Notes under the pieces: model-generated
Told to the model about the DNA's origin: nothing
The model's input: only the letters and a program-made list of their open reading frames with translations
Databases searched by the model: none
NCBI RefSeq assembly: GCF_001592735.1
Contig: NZ_LUKE01000006.1
Location: 192,738-256,737 of the forward strand
Origin: Bdellovibrio bacteriovorus
GTDB lineage: Bacteria > Bdellovibrionota > Bdellovibrionia > Bdellovibrionales > Bdellovibrionaceae
DNA length: 64,000 nt
Direction of reading: 5' to 3'
Position numbers and translations under genes: made by a program
Part shown: positions 48,872 to 57,913 of the stretch, piece after piece
Layout of the letters: the number at the start of each line of letters is the position of its first letter
Position numbering within the stretch: the stretch's first letter is position 1

Positions 48872-50026
48872 ATGAGAATTCTTTTAGCGGTACTAACAAG
48901 TGTTCTGTTTTTTACAGCGTGTGAGTTTAACCAAGATCCATTGGCCAATGCTCCAGAAAAAGTAAAAACTAACAATCCACCGATCACGAAGCCCGAAGGC
49001 CCTAAAGCCTGTCCGGTAGAGACGTTGTTTGTTGATGCTCCTTCTTACATCAATGCCCGCGTCAACGATGAAGTAAAAGTCCAAGTTGCAGGTCGCACCA
49101 TGATTGATGGCTTGGAGCTTGAACTTAAAGTCGACAACATGAAAGACTTCCCTGGAGCAAAGTTTGATCCTGAAAAAGGCGTCTTTACTTGGGTTCCAAA
49201 TAAGGAAGCGATCATTGGCGTACCCAGTGCCGTTTTTGTTTTGAATGTTTCCGTCGTCACGAAAGCAAGCCCGGTGTGCCAAGTCGCGATGTCGGCATCT
49301 CGAGCAGTACCGATCTTGGTTGTTAATGAATACGATGCCCCAGTGGTTAAAAGCGTTACTTCTCAAGGGCCTTTTATTGCGGGTGAAAAGTATGCAACTT
49401 TGACTTTTGCGATGGAAGATGTCGATGCCATCGATAAAAACGATGTGACTTTGAATTTCCGTAATTGTGATGATAACTTCAGCAATTCCATTGCTCATTT
49501 GATCAAAGTTAAAAGCATTGTTCAGGATGAAAATGTTGGAAAAAACTTTTCCGGCACTTTGCAATTAGATCTAACGAAATTTGAGTATTTTCCGAGTGGC
49601 AGATACTGCTTTGAAATGTTTGCTTTGTCGAAGTTTGGCATGATGTCTGAGGTGTATAAACACGAATTTGATATCGAAGCAAAATTACAAAAAGCACGTA
49701 TGACTTTGGATGTTTTTCCGGACATGAATCAGGGCACGATGGCAGTTTATCCTTTTTCAATTTTTGAACCCGCAGGAAATGGAGTTTTGACGCTTTCATC
49801 TGTGGGAGATCTTGAAAAACAACTTCCTGGCAGTTCGATTGTTTGTAAGTCGGCTAGCGGCAATAAGGCGCAACTAAATTGCGTGGCTACCTTTGATGCC
49901 ACCAACGCGATGATCAGAAATTATTCTCTGGCTTTGACCGTGGATAACGAAATGCCTCGCTCGGCTCAAAAATTATCTTCAACTATTTATATCAACGTTC
50001 GCGTATTGAAGGCGGTGACACCATGA
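48872..50026 (+). CDS. lipoprotein of the Glt-like operon
   Basis: A 384-residue lipoprotein: MRILLAVLTSVLFFTAC with lipobox FTAC (C17). After a Pro-rich linker the mature protein has Ig-like beta domains (LFVDAPSYINARVNDEVKVQVAGRTMIDGLELELKVD, FTWVPNKEAIIGVPSAVF, then a second after EYDAPVVKSVTSQGPF) and about six further Cys. It resembles cadherin/Ig-type Put-x-FTW modules. It probably anchors in the outer membrane as in GltK-like parts. Four-base overlap (ATGA) with the next gene. Confidence 0.82.
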   Translation: MRILLAVLTSVLFFTACEFNQDPLANAPEKVKTNNPPITKPEGPKACPVETLFVDAPSYINARVNDEVKVQVAGRTMIDGLELELKVDNMKDFPGAKFDPEKGVFTWVPNKEAIIGVPSAVFVLNVSVVTKASPVCQVAMSASRAVPILVVNEYDAPVVKSVTSQGPFIAGEKYATLTFAMEDVDAIDKNDVTLNFRNCDDNFSNSIAHLIKVKSIVQDENVGKNFSGTLQLDLTKFEYFPSGRYCFEMFALSKFGMMSEVYKHEFDIEAKLQKARMTLDVFPDMNQGTMAVYPFSIFEPAGNGVLTLSSVGDLEKQLPGSSIVCKSASGNKAQLNCVATFDATNAMIRNYSLALTVDNEMPRSAQKLSSTIYINVRVLKAVTP

Positions 50027-50748
50027 AATCAGTTGTTCTTTTTTTAGCATTATTTTCAAGCGTGAGTGCCTTTGCCCAAGTTGAACAAGAACTAGATTCT
50101 TTCGGTGGCAATGAAGCTTTGTACTTAAAAGCCCAAGCTTTAAATCCGGAAGTTCAAAATGAAGTGGTGCAGAACCGCTTTATCAATCGCACCAACCGCG
50201 TGGAAGCTTCTTTAGAGGGATCAAGCGTATTTGGTGGGGATGCATACAACCGTACGAATAACATTGGTTTTAATGCTCACTATCACATCAATCCTCACTG
50301 GAGCATTGGTGCGAAATACAACTATGGCATTAACAAGTTAACTCCAGAAGGCACGGCGATGGTGCGTGAAGCGGCTCAAGAAGCCGAGCGTAATCCTGAA
50401 AACCCGAGTATCTTATTCCCGCAAGTGATTTATCCAAAATCAGAACTATTGGGCTTGATCAACTGGTACCCCATCGTAGGTAAATTAAGCTTTGGCAGCT
50501 GGGGTGTAGCGCACTTTGATACTTACTTCACGGCGGGTTACGGCACGATGGAATTAGGCTCTAATTCTCCTATGGCGTCTAGCAATGCAGGGGTGGCGAC
50601 TTTGGGTGCGGGCTTGGGTTTCTGGTTGGGGTCAAACCTAACGACCCGAGTTGAATACCGTGCTGAACAATATTCGGCTCAATATTATGATCGTACCGAA
50701 GACATGTTAACTGGTGTGGCCTCATTACAGGTGGGTTGGATCTTATGA
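50023..50748 (+). CDS. outer-membrane beta-barrel protein, GltA/B/H-like
   Basis: A 241-residue outer-membrane protein. Signal peptide MKSVVLFLALFSSVSAFAQ; after a helical linker (EQELDSFGGNEALYLKAQALNPE) come barrel strands: NRVEASLEGSSVFGGDAY, IGFNAHYHINPHWSIGAKYNYG, GVATLGAGLGFWLGSNLTTRVEYRAEQY, ending LQVGWIL. The pattern fits the outer-membrane barrel domain found in Myxococcus GltA, GltB and GltH. It starts inside the lipoprotein gene's stop and overlaps the next gene by four bases. Confidence 0.88.
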   Translation: MKSVVLFLALFSSVSAFAQVEQELDSFGGNEALYLKAQALNPEVQNEVVQNRFINRTNRVEASLEGSSVFGGDAYNRTNNIGFNAHYHINPHWSIGAKYNYGINKLTPEGTAMVREAAQEAERNPENPSILFPQVIYPKSELLGLINWYPIVGKLSFGSWGVAHFDTYFTAGYGTMELGSNSPMASSNAGVATLGAGLGFWLGSNLTTRVEYRAEQYSAQYYDRTEDMLTGVASLQVGWIL

Positions 50749-52340
50749 AGTTAGTCCATTCATTAACCACAGTATCGTTGCTGGTAAGTTTGCAAAATGT
50801 GGCCTTCGCTGAGGATGACTTGATGAGCATCCTTGAAGGAAAAAATGCGACACCAGCAGCGCAATTCGTTGAAAGTGAAGAAATCGCTAAGCTTAAAAAA
50901 GCGGTGAATCCTTCATCGGCCGAACAAAACATCTTTTTTCAATTCTTAGTTGAAAAAAATTACGAAAAAGCCCTTTTTCAATGGAGTGCCGCTTTCACCG
51001 GATCGGCGTTTGCTCAAACTGAAACGGGCAAAGCCTTAGAATCTTTTTTAAATTATAAAAATGGTTTGAAACTGACGGGTGTTGAAGGTCTTTTGGCGAT
51101 CAAAGATCCTGAAAAAATCGACAACTCGGTGATCAGCTTATGGAAAGAAAACTTGAATGACAAAGACCCAGTATGGGGAATGGCGCAAGTAACTTGGCAT
51201 CCCTTCTGGACACAGACTTTTGGTGTCGCGGCTGAAATGGCCGTGGTTCTGCAAAAAAGTTATGTGAACGAAGAAATTCCTGCTTTGACCGAGTTGATCA
51301 AAAAAACGCCGGTAGACTCAGTAGAACGCAACCTTTTGCAATGGCAATTGGTTTTGAATCTGGGAATTCGCGGGGATTCAGCTAAAGCCGCCCAAGTTTT
51401 GGCTCATTTGATGAAAGCTAAAAACAACCCGATCGATATGGATCTTATGACCATCACGGCGGGACGTTTGCTTTATCAAAATGGCTTTTTGGATGCTTCT
51501 TTAAAATACTACGAAAAGATCTCTAAAAAATCAGATTATTGGTTTCAAGCACAAGAAGAAATGGCTTGGGCTTACATGAGAAAAGGTGAGCCTCAAAATG
51601 CGATGGCGATCACAAAAACTCTGACTTACCCGCACTTTAAAGGATGGGTTGGGATTGAGTCGTATCTTTTAGGTTCTTTTAGCAGCCTTAAAGTTTGTGA
51701 TTACCCAGGAGTTTTGAAAACGATGAAGTCGATCAAAACTCAGTTCGGGGATCACTTGATTGCTTTGGAAAAGCTAACAGCGGATCCAAATCAACCAGCG
51801 GCGACAAATTTGATGAAACTAATCGCTTCGGGTCCGGTTGATATTTCTAAACTTGGTAAAGACGCTCATATTTTGCCGAACCAGGCCTCACGCGATGAAG
51901 TCTTGGTTTTGTTGGTCAAAAGAAAGCAGTTTTTGACGAAAGAATCGGAAGTGGCAGAGCAGCTTTACGCGAAGTCTTTAACTTTCGGCAACCTGCAAGG
52001 ACACTTTGAAACTTTGAAAAACCAAGTTCAGATCCGTGCACAAATGACGGAAGGTGCTGGATATCAGCGTATTCAAGAATTAGCCAAAGCGGAACTAGAA
52101 GATTCAAAACAAGTGATGCAACGTTTGCACATCGTCGAAGTTGAAATGATTCAACAAGTGGATTCGGCCTCTAAGTTTTTGAAACACGCTAACGGCGGGG
52201 AATCAAAAAAAGGATCGACAGGATCTAACTCTAAGTATGCGATGAGCTTTGCTAACGATAAAGAAATTTGGTTTGACGAGCTTTCTAATTACAAAGTGGA
52301 TGTCAAAAAAGGTTGCGCGAAAAGCGTAGCTAAGGAGTAG
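50745..52340 (+). CDS. periplasmic TPR protein, second of the Glt-like operon
   Basis: A 531-residue secreted protein, start ATG 50745 overlapping the barrel gene's stop (ATGA); the frame opens three codons earlier, inside that gene. MKLVHSLTTVSLLVSLQNVAFAED is a signal peptide. Helical TPR-like repeats fill the rest (VERNLLQWQLVLNLGIRGDSAKAAQVLAHL, ASLKYYEKISKKSDYWFQAQEEMAWAYMRKGEPQNAMAI). Two Cys only (LKVCDY, KGCAKS). Likely a periplasmic scaffold in the same complex as the 994-residue TPR protein. Confidence 0.85.
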   Translation: MKLVHSLTTVSLLVSLQNVAFAEDDLMSILEGKNATPAAQFVESEEIAKLKKAVNPSSAEQNIFFQFLVEKNYEKALFQWSAAFTGSAFAQTETGKALESFLNYKNGLKLTGVEGLLAIKDPEKIDNSVISLWKENLNDKDPVWGMAQVTWHPFWTQTFGVAAEMAVVLQKSYVNEEIPALTELIKKTPVDSVERNLLQWQLVLNLGIRGDSAKAAQVLAHLMKAKNNPIDMDLMTITAGRLLYQNGFLDASLKYYEKISKKSDYWFQAQEEMAWAYMRKGEPQNAMAITKTLTYPHFKGWVGIESYLLGSFSSLKVCDYPGVLKTMKSIKTQFGDHLIALEKLTADPNQPAATNLMKLIASGPVDISKLGKDAHILPNQASRDEVLVLLVKRKQFLTKESEVAEQLYAKSLTFGNLQGHFETLKNQVQIRAQMTEGAGYQRIQELAKAELEDSKQVMQRLHIVEVEMIQQVDSASKFLKHANGGESKKGSTGSNSKYAMSFANDKEIWFDELSNYKVDVKKGCAKSVAKE

Positions 52341-52343
52341 TCT

Positions 52344-53381
52344 ATGAACTTTGTTCGTCCCGTTCTGCTGTCGTCAGCAGTGTTTTTGACTTTATTGGGT
52401 TGTGCAAAAGAAGTTCCAAAGTTAGAAGCCGAAGCGATTATCAAGCAAGAAGAGGTCACGGAAAAGCCAAGTGACTTTGTTGTGTATGATCCGCGCGTAG
52501 ATATTTTATTTGTGATCGATAATTCCGGCAGTATGGATAGAGCGCAAAAAGAAGTGGCACGCAATACGCGTCTTTTTGCAACTGAAATTTCCAGAGCCAC
52601 TTTGCTTGACTATCATATCGGCGTTGTTTCCACGGATATGAGCGCACGAGACGATGTTGGCAGTTACGGTAAACTTGCGGGCTTTCCAAATTTTGTGGAT
52701 AAAAATACGACGGAAGCCGTTCGTAAACTGTCTAGTCGTATGCTCTTAGGCACTGATGGCAGCGCGACAGAGATGATGTTTGCGCCCGTGAGAGCGGCTC
52801 TTTCAGAACCTAACCAGTCGACTTATAATAAGGATTTTTACCGTCCAGGAGCCTTCTTGGCGATCATCTTTATCACGGATGCGGCGGAACAGTCGGGAAT
52901 CAGTGGCAAGGACTTCTTGAGCTTTTTGTTAACTAAAAAGATCAATCCAGAAAAAGTCTTGGCTTACGGTGCTATTCGTAAGTTCAAAGAGGCGGACTCT
53001 TGCTTAAAAGGTGTTGAACCTTTGGATGAAAAGTTAGAGCAATTCTTGGCCAGCGTGACCAATGGTGCGCCGGTGAATGGACAAGACCAGCCCAACGTGG
53101 TCAGCCTTTGTGATAAAAAATTCGGACGCAAGCTTGCGGATTTTGCGAAGGACATCGTTCAGCGCACCGCAAACTCAATCCGTTTGAAAAAGACTCCGGA
53201 TGTAACGACAATCCGCGTATTTTACGGCAATCAAGAGATTCCAAATACCTATGGAACAGGTTGGACTTATGAAACTAAGTCCAACTCTATCATCCTGGGG
53301 GGGGATATTCCCTGGGATACGACGCAAAGCAACCCACAGCTAAGAATCGATTTCAAAGTGATCGAAGAGAAGCTGAAATAG
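52344..53381 (+). CDS. VWA-domain lipoprotein closing the Glt-like operon
   Basis: A 345-residue lipoprotein with leader MNFVRPVLLSSAVFLTLLGC (C20). A von Willebrand factor A domain runs from about 52 to 240: RVDILFVIDNSGSMDRAQ gives the MIDAS DxSGS motif, and FLAIIFITDAAEQSG the later acidic site. It should bind a divalent cation and a protein or surface ligand. Two Cys (ADSCLK, SLCDKK). It follows the TPR gene by three bases, and no Myxococcus Glt protein I know of has this domain. A possible role is adhesion to the substratum. Confidence 0.9.
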   Translation: MNFVRPVLLSSAVFLTLLGCAKEVPKLEAEAIIKQEEVTEKPSDFVVYDPRVDILFVIDNSGSMDRAQKEVARNTRLFATEISRATLLDYHIGVVSTDMSARDDVGSYGKLAGFPNFVDKNTTEAVRKLSSRMLLGTDGSATEMMFAPVRAALSEPNQSTYNKDFYRPGAFLAIIFITDAAEQSGISGKDFLSFLLTKKINPEKVLAYGAIRKFKEADSCLKGVEPLDEKLEQFLASVTNGAPVNGQDQPNVVSLCDKKFGRKLADFAKDIVQRTANSIRLKKTPDVTTIRVFYGNQEIPNTYGTGWTYETKSNSIILGGDIPWDTTQSNPQLRIDFKVIEEKLK

Positions 53382-53403
53382 TAAATCCGCAATAAAATTA
53401 AAG

Positions 53404-53442
53404 AAAAAGGGCATCAATCAGCAAAAGATTTATGCCCTTTTT
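53404..53442 (+). terminator. rho-independent terminator of the Glt-like operon
   Basis: AAAAAGGGCAT (53404-53414), a 17-nt loop, ATGCCCTTTTT (53432-53442). It marks the VWA gene as the last of the operon. Confidence 0.88.
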
Positions 53443-53481
53443 ATTTGCATTTAACTCATCGCGAAGCTCCACGAATTTCAA

Positions 53482-53510
53482 TTGATGTTCAGCACTTAGA
53501 AGTGTTTTAT
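53482..53510 (+). promoter_or_regulatory. possible ppdK promoter
   Basis: TTGATG (53482-53487), 17 bases, TTTTAT (53505-53510), 36 bases upstream of ppdK. Assigned by eye. Confidence 0.33.
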
Positions 53511-53546
53511 GTGTCTTAAAGACATCATATCACTTTCGAGGGCTTT

Positions 53547-56255
53547 ATGCAGACCAACGTGAGCACTGAAGAAAAACCAAAAACAACCATTCCGCAAAAA
53601 TTCGTCTACTTCTTCGCCGCCGGCGAAAGCGAAGGCAATGCCGGAATGAAAAACATCTTGGGTGGAAAAGGGGCCAATCTTGCAGAGATGACTTCTTTGG
53701 GAATTCCGGTGCCCCCCGGATTCACCATCTCTACTGAAATCTGTACTCACTACTCTGAAGCAGGTGGCAAACTTCCTGAATGGGTTCGTCCGGCCGTCAC
53801 AGCGGCGATGGCGAAAGTGGAAGCCAAGATAGGCAAAAAATTTGGTGATGTGAAAGATCCACTTTTAGTTTCGGTTCGTTCCGGCGCACGCGCTTCCATG
53901 CCCGGGATGATGGATACCATTTTAAATCTTGGCTTAAATGATCAAACGGTGGAAGGCTTAGCGAAGTCTTCCAACAACCCACGCTTTGCTTGGGATTCTT
54001 ACCGTCGCTTTATCCAGATGTATTCGGATGTTGTGATGGGTATGAACTCATCCCTTCTTGAAGTGACCTTGGAAGATTTAAAAGAAGAAAAACACTACAA
54101 GCTTGATACAGAAATGACCGTTGATGACTTGAAGATTTTAGTAAAAAAATTCAAAGATCTCGTTCATCAAATGACGGGCCAATCTTTTCCGGCAGATCCT
54201 TGGGAACAATTGTGGGGTGCGGTTTCTGCCGTGTTCAGTTCTTGGAATACTCCGCGTGCGATCACTTACCGTGAACTTCACAGCATCCCGGCAAGCTGGG
54301 GAACCGCGGTGAATGTTCAATCCATGGTCTTTGGAAACATGGGGGATGATTCAGCAACGGGTGTGGCGTTTACTAGAAATCCGTCCACAGGTGAAAAAGC
54401 ATTCTATGGAGAGTTCTTAATCAACGCTCAAGGTGAAGACGTGGTTGCGGGAATCCGCACGCCACAGCCGATCACCAAAATCGCGGCGGCAGCTTCAGGG
54501 CAGATGTCTTTAGAAGAAGCTTTGCCTCATGCTTACAACCAACTGGTTGAGATTTATAAAAAATTAGAAGCTCACTATCGCGATATGCAAGACATCGAGT
54601 TCACCATTGAAAAAGGAACTTTGTGGATGCTGCAAACTCGTAATGGAAAACGCACAGCCGCGGCGGCATTAAAAATTGCGTGTGACATGATCGATGAAAA
54701 ATTGATCACCGAACAAGAAGCGATCTTGCGTTTAGAGCCTTCGGCTTTAGATCAGCTTTTACATCCAACATTAGATCCCAAAGCGCAAAAAACTGTTTTA
54801 GCGAAAGGTCTTCCTGCATCTCCGGGTGGGGTGAATGGCCAGATCGTATTTAGCTCTGAAGAAGCCGTTGAGTGGAAAGAACAAGGTAAGAAAGTTATCT
54901 TGGTTCGGGTAGAGACGTCTCCTGAAGACATCGCGGGTATGATTGCCGCTCAAGGTATCTTGACCTCACGGGGTGGTATGACATCGCATGCGGCGGTTGT
55001 TGCGCGCGGTATGGGTAAATGCTGTGTGGCCGGTTGTGGTGATGTTGATGTCGACTATCGTAACGAAACGATGAAAGTAAAAGGTTACGTTCTTAAAAAA
55101 GGTGACGTGATCACTTTAGACGGTTCTACGGGTGAAGTTTATTTAGGCGAAGTCAAAACGATTGAGCCTAAATTAGAAGGCACTTTTGAACGTATCATGA
55201 AAATCGCCGACGGCGTTCGCAAATTAAAAGTGCGCACCAATGCCGACACGCCTAAAGACGCGCAAACCGCGCGCAACTTTGGCGCGGAAGGTATCGGTCT
55301 TTGCCGTACCGAACATATGTTCTTTGGCCCGGATCGTATCGATGCGGTTCGTGAAATGATTATCGCGGATAATAAAACAGAGCGCGAAAGAGCTTTGGCG
55401 AAACTCTTGCCAATGCAACGTGATGACTTTTATCAGTTGTTTAAAATTATGGACGGCTTGCCGGTGACAATTCGTTTGTTGGATCCACCTCTTCATGAGT
55501 TCGTGCCTCACACGGATGAAGAAACGAAGGATTTGGCAAAACGTATCGGGACAGACTTTGAACGTCTTCGTTCGAAAGTAAAATCTTTGCATGAGTTTAA
55601 TCCGATGTTGGGTCACCGCGGTTGCCGTTTGGCGATCACCTATCCGGAGATCTATGCTATGCAAGTGCGTGCGATCGCCGAAGCGGCTTGCCAATTGATT
55701 TCTGAAGGGAAAAAATTAATTCCAGAAATCATGATTCCATTGATTGCAACAGACAAAGAGCTCGACACTCTTCGTGTGTTAACGGTGAATGAAGTTAAAA
55801 AAGTTCAAGCGGAAAAAGGTATCAAATTTGATTACCAAGTAGGCACGATGATCGAGCTTCCTCGTGCCGCGATCACGGCGGATTCCATTGCGGAATACGC
55901 GGACTTCTTTAGCTTTGGCACGAATGACCTAACGCAAACGACCTTGGGTCTTTCTCGTGATGACTCAGGCCGGTTCTTGGGCACGTATGTGTCGACGGGA
56001 ATTCTACCTAAAGATCCATTCATGTCGATTGACCAACAAGGCGTGGGTTCCTTAGTAAGAATGGGAACGGATTTAGGTCGTCGCACAAAACCTCATCTGA
56101 AGGTGGGCGTGTGCGGAGAGCATGGTGGCGATCCAGATTCTATCGAGTTCTTCCACCGTGTGGGGCTTGATTACGTATCTTGTTCACCGTTCCGAGTGCC
56201 TATCGCCAGACTTGCGGCCGCTCGTGCGGCGTTGCTGGGTAAGAAACTGCACTAG
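53547..56255 (+). CDS. ppdK: pyruvate, phosphate dikinase
   Basis: A 902-residue enzyme converting pyruvate, ATP and phosphate to PEP, AMP and PPi, and back. Three domains are visible: the N-terminal nucleotide-binding part (YFFAAGESEGNAGMKNILGGKGANLAEM, SVRSGARASMPGMMDTILNLGLND); the central phosphohistidine domain with H481 (SRGGMTSHAAVVARGMGKCCVAGC); and the C-terminal TIM barrel with C856 in GVCGEHGGDP and substrate residues in FEFNPMLGHRGCRL-type text. The start ATG follows GAGGG. It may run in either direction; in an amino-acid-fed predator it could support gluconeogenesis. Own promoter, no partner gene. Confidence 0.98.
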   Translation: MQTNVSTEEKPKTTIPQKFVYFFAAGESEGNAGMKNILGGKGANLAEMTSLGIPVPPGFTISTEICTHYSEAGGKLPEWVRPAVTAAMAKVEAKIGKKFGDVKDPLLVSVRSGARASMPGMMDTILNLGLNDQTVEGLAKSSNNPRFAWDSYRRFIQMYSDVVMGMNSSLLEVTLEDLKEEKHYKLDTEMTVDDLKILVKKFKDLVHQMTGQSFPADPWEQLWGAVSAVFSSWNTPRAITYRELHSIPASWGTAVNVQSMVFGNMGDDSATGVAFTRNPSTGEKAFYGEFLINAQGEDVVAGIRTPQPITKIAAAASGQMSLEEALPHAYNQLVEIYKKLEAHYRDMQDIEFTIEKGTLWMLQTRNGKRTAAAALKIACDMIDEKLITEQEAILRLEPSALDQLLHPTLDPKAQKTVLAKGLPASPGGVNGQIVFSSEEAVEWKEQGKKVILVRVETSPEDIAGMIAAQGILTSRGGMTSHAAVVARGMGKCCVAGCGDVDVDYRNETMKVKGYVLKKGDVITLDGSTGEVYLGEVKTIEPKLEGTFERIMKIADGVRKLKVRTNADTPKDAQTARNFGAEGIGLCRTEHMFFGPDRIDAVREMIIADNKTERERALAKLLPMQRDDFYQLFKIMDGLPVTIRLLDPPLHEFVPHTDEETKDLAKRIGTDFERLRSKVKSLHEFNPMLGHRGCRLAITYPEIYAMQVRAIAEAACQLISEGKKLIPEIMIPLIATDKELDTLRVLTVNEVKKVQAEKGIKFDYQVGTMIELPRAAITADSIAEYADFFSFGTNDLTQTTLGLSRDDSGRFLGTYVSTGILPKDPFMSIDQQGVGSLVRMGTDLGRRTKPHLKVGVCGEHGGDPDSIEFFHRVGLDYVSCSPFRVPIARLAAARAALLGKKLH

Positions 56256-56262
56256 CTTACAC

Positions 56263-57033
56263 CTACGGTCGGTCGACACCGCGAGGTGCGGAAAGGGTGG
56301 AGTGGCCGCCGGTGTGAGTCCTTTTATAGTCTGTGTGGTAAATCCATAACGGTCTAGAAAAGGACTCTGTCGTATAAATTCCCAGCTTAAAATAAGGGGC
56401 GGTGCTGTCGGCACGGTAGCCGACGGGGCCGCGATAATTCGCGACTTTTCGATTATTCATCCACACTTCGATACGGCCCTTGTTGTCAGCGGACCACAAA
56501 GCGCGAACTTTCCAACGTGTCCATTGCCCGTAAACGGCGGGTTGAGCGTAAAGGATTTGTCCCGGTCCTTTAAGGCCCTGTTTGCGAATCACGTTTTCGT
56601 TGAAAAGAGGGAGCACGAATTTTCCGTTTTTGAGGCGGATTGAAAAAGGCGGGCGTTCCGCGGCCACACCGGGAGCCTTGTTATCATGCCATTGAGCGAA
56701 CACCAAATTGGGGATGTCCCCCTCGTTGAGTTGCGTGGGGACATAAGTCGAAAATTCATAGATCGCTAAGGTGCCATGTTCGAATCGCAAAGGGTCTTCG
56801 ATTTCGGCCCTCCAGCCATTGTGAATTTGCGCTGTTTGTGGAGAGATTTGAAAGCGGGCCACGCACTTTTCTTCCACCTCTTTGAAAGCCAATGCATCCC
56901 CCTCTCCAATACGACGTAAAGACCAACCATTGGCAGAGCAATCGGTGAGCTTGCTTGGCGGAGGCGTCACAAGAGCTAAAGCGGAGACGCTAAAGAGTGT
57001 GGTAAGAAGGAGAGTTAAAAGCGTGGAATTCAT
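56263..57033 (-). CDS. secreted polysaccharide-lyase-like protein (PF14099 type)
   Basis: A 256-residue secreted protein with leader MNSTLLTLLLTTLFSVSALA. The mature sequence resembles the heparin-lyase-like jelly-roll fold: HGTLAIYEFSTYVPTQL, NLVFAQWHDNKAPG, PPFSIRLKNGKFVLP, WTRWKVRALWSADNKGRIEVWMNNRKVANYRGPVGYRADSTAPYFKLGIYTTESFSRPLWIYH. The family members cut uronic-acid polysaccharides such as alginate or glucuronan. Catalytic residues cannot be confirmed by eye. It ends 7 bases from ppdK's stop, convergent, with no terminator hairpin seen. Confidence 0.8.
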   Translation of the reverse strand: MNSTLLTLLLTTLFSVSALALVTPPPSKLTDCSANGWSLRRIGEGDALAFKEVEEKCVARFQISPQTAQIHNGWRAEIEDPLRFEHGTLAIYEFSTYVPTQLNEGDIPNLVFAQWHDNKAPGVAAERPPFSIRLKNGKFVLPLFNENVIRKQGLKGPGQILYAQPAVYGQWTRWKVRALWSADNKGRIEVWMNNRKVANYRGPVGYRADSTAPYFKLGIYTTESFSRPLWIYHTDYKRTHTGGHSTLSAPRGVDRP

Positions 57034-57208
57034 AGGCTCTTTTTTAAATGAAATAGCGGCAGATTGAAACTTTTGGAAATTTCTCGTGTTTCAGAGTGGT
57101 ACATATTTCAAACACAGTGACACTTTTGGGGCTGCCCATTTGCGGCAATGTCAACGGAACAGTCAGTTTTAGTCCCATACACAGTCCCTCCACAATGCCT
57201 TAATACCT

Positions 57209-57236
57209 TGAAACACTTGGGTTTTCGGGTATGCCA
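57209..57236 (+). promoter_or_regulatory. possible promoter of the Cys/Tyr-rich lipoprotein
   Basis: TTGAAA (57209-57214), 16 bases, TATGCC (57231-57236). Weak -10 box; assigned by eye. Confidence 0.3.
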
Positions 57237-57289
57237 TGAGGGTTGGCAACGCTCTTGCTTTAGGGAATAGGTATAAAGGAAGTGAAATT

Positions 57290-57913
57290 ATGAAAACATA
57301 TACTACGATCTATAAAATCTTTAAGGCGATGTCGTTGATTGCAATGACCTTAGTTTTAGCAAACTGCGGAAAAAGCGATAACGGCGGTGGTTCAGCAAAC
57401 ACAAGTGGATACGTCCTATCAAATGGACAATGTCTATATAACGGAACAACAACTCCATTGAGTTCTTGCCAATCAGTAGCGACTGCTGGTTACGGCTGGG
57501 CCAACGGACAATGTTACCAAGTTGGTGGTGGTGCTTACACTATGACGAACCAAACTTACTGCGCTAGTTACCCTAACTATCAATTGATCGGTAATATGTG
57601 TTACCAAATTACTAACGGTGTACAAACTCAAGTAAGCTCTACTTATTGTGCGACAACGGGTTACGGTACTGGTTACGGCACAACTTGCCAAAGCCAATAC
57701 GGTTCTGGTTACAACTATAATAACGGTTATGCGCAAACTTGCAGCGGTCTTATGTACGGCGCAGGTGGAACACCAGTTCTTTGTACTCCAACGATGACTT
57801 GTGGTCAGATCTCTTATGCGAACTACGGTTATCAACAAGTCACTCAAATGAATTGCTCTGGTATGACTCTGAGCCAGATGCAATACGGTACTTCAGGCGT
57901 TTACTGCCAATAA
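57290..57913 (+). CDS. Cys/Tyr/Gly-rich lipoprotein
   Basis: A 207-residue lipoprotein started at ATG 57290 behind AAAGGAAG. Leader MKTYTTIYKIFKAMSLIAMTLVLANC with lipobox LANC. The mature part is very low in charge and repeats Cys-containing units of the type xxGQCYxxx / TYCAxxx (SNGQCLYNGTTTPLSSCQS, ANGQCYQVGG, TYCASYPNY, MCYQITNGV, TYCATTGYG, TCQSQYGSGYNYNN). About 14 Cys in 180 residues with rich Gly/Tyr. It is likely a disulphide-linked surface or matrix protein. Codon use resembles highly expressed genes. No family recognised. Confidence 0.83.
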   Translation: MKTYTTIYKIFKAMSLIAMTLVLANCGKSDNGGGSANTSGYVLSNGQCLYNGTTTPLSSCQSVATAGYGWANGQCYQVGGGAYTMTNQTYCASYPNYQLIGNMCYQITNGVQTQVSSTYCATTGYGTGYGTTCQSQYGSGYNYNNGYAQTCSGLMYGAGGTPVLCTPTMTCGQISYANYGYQQVTQMNCSGMTLSQMQYGTSGVYCQ

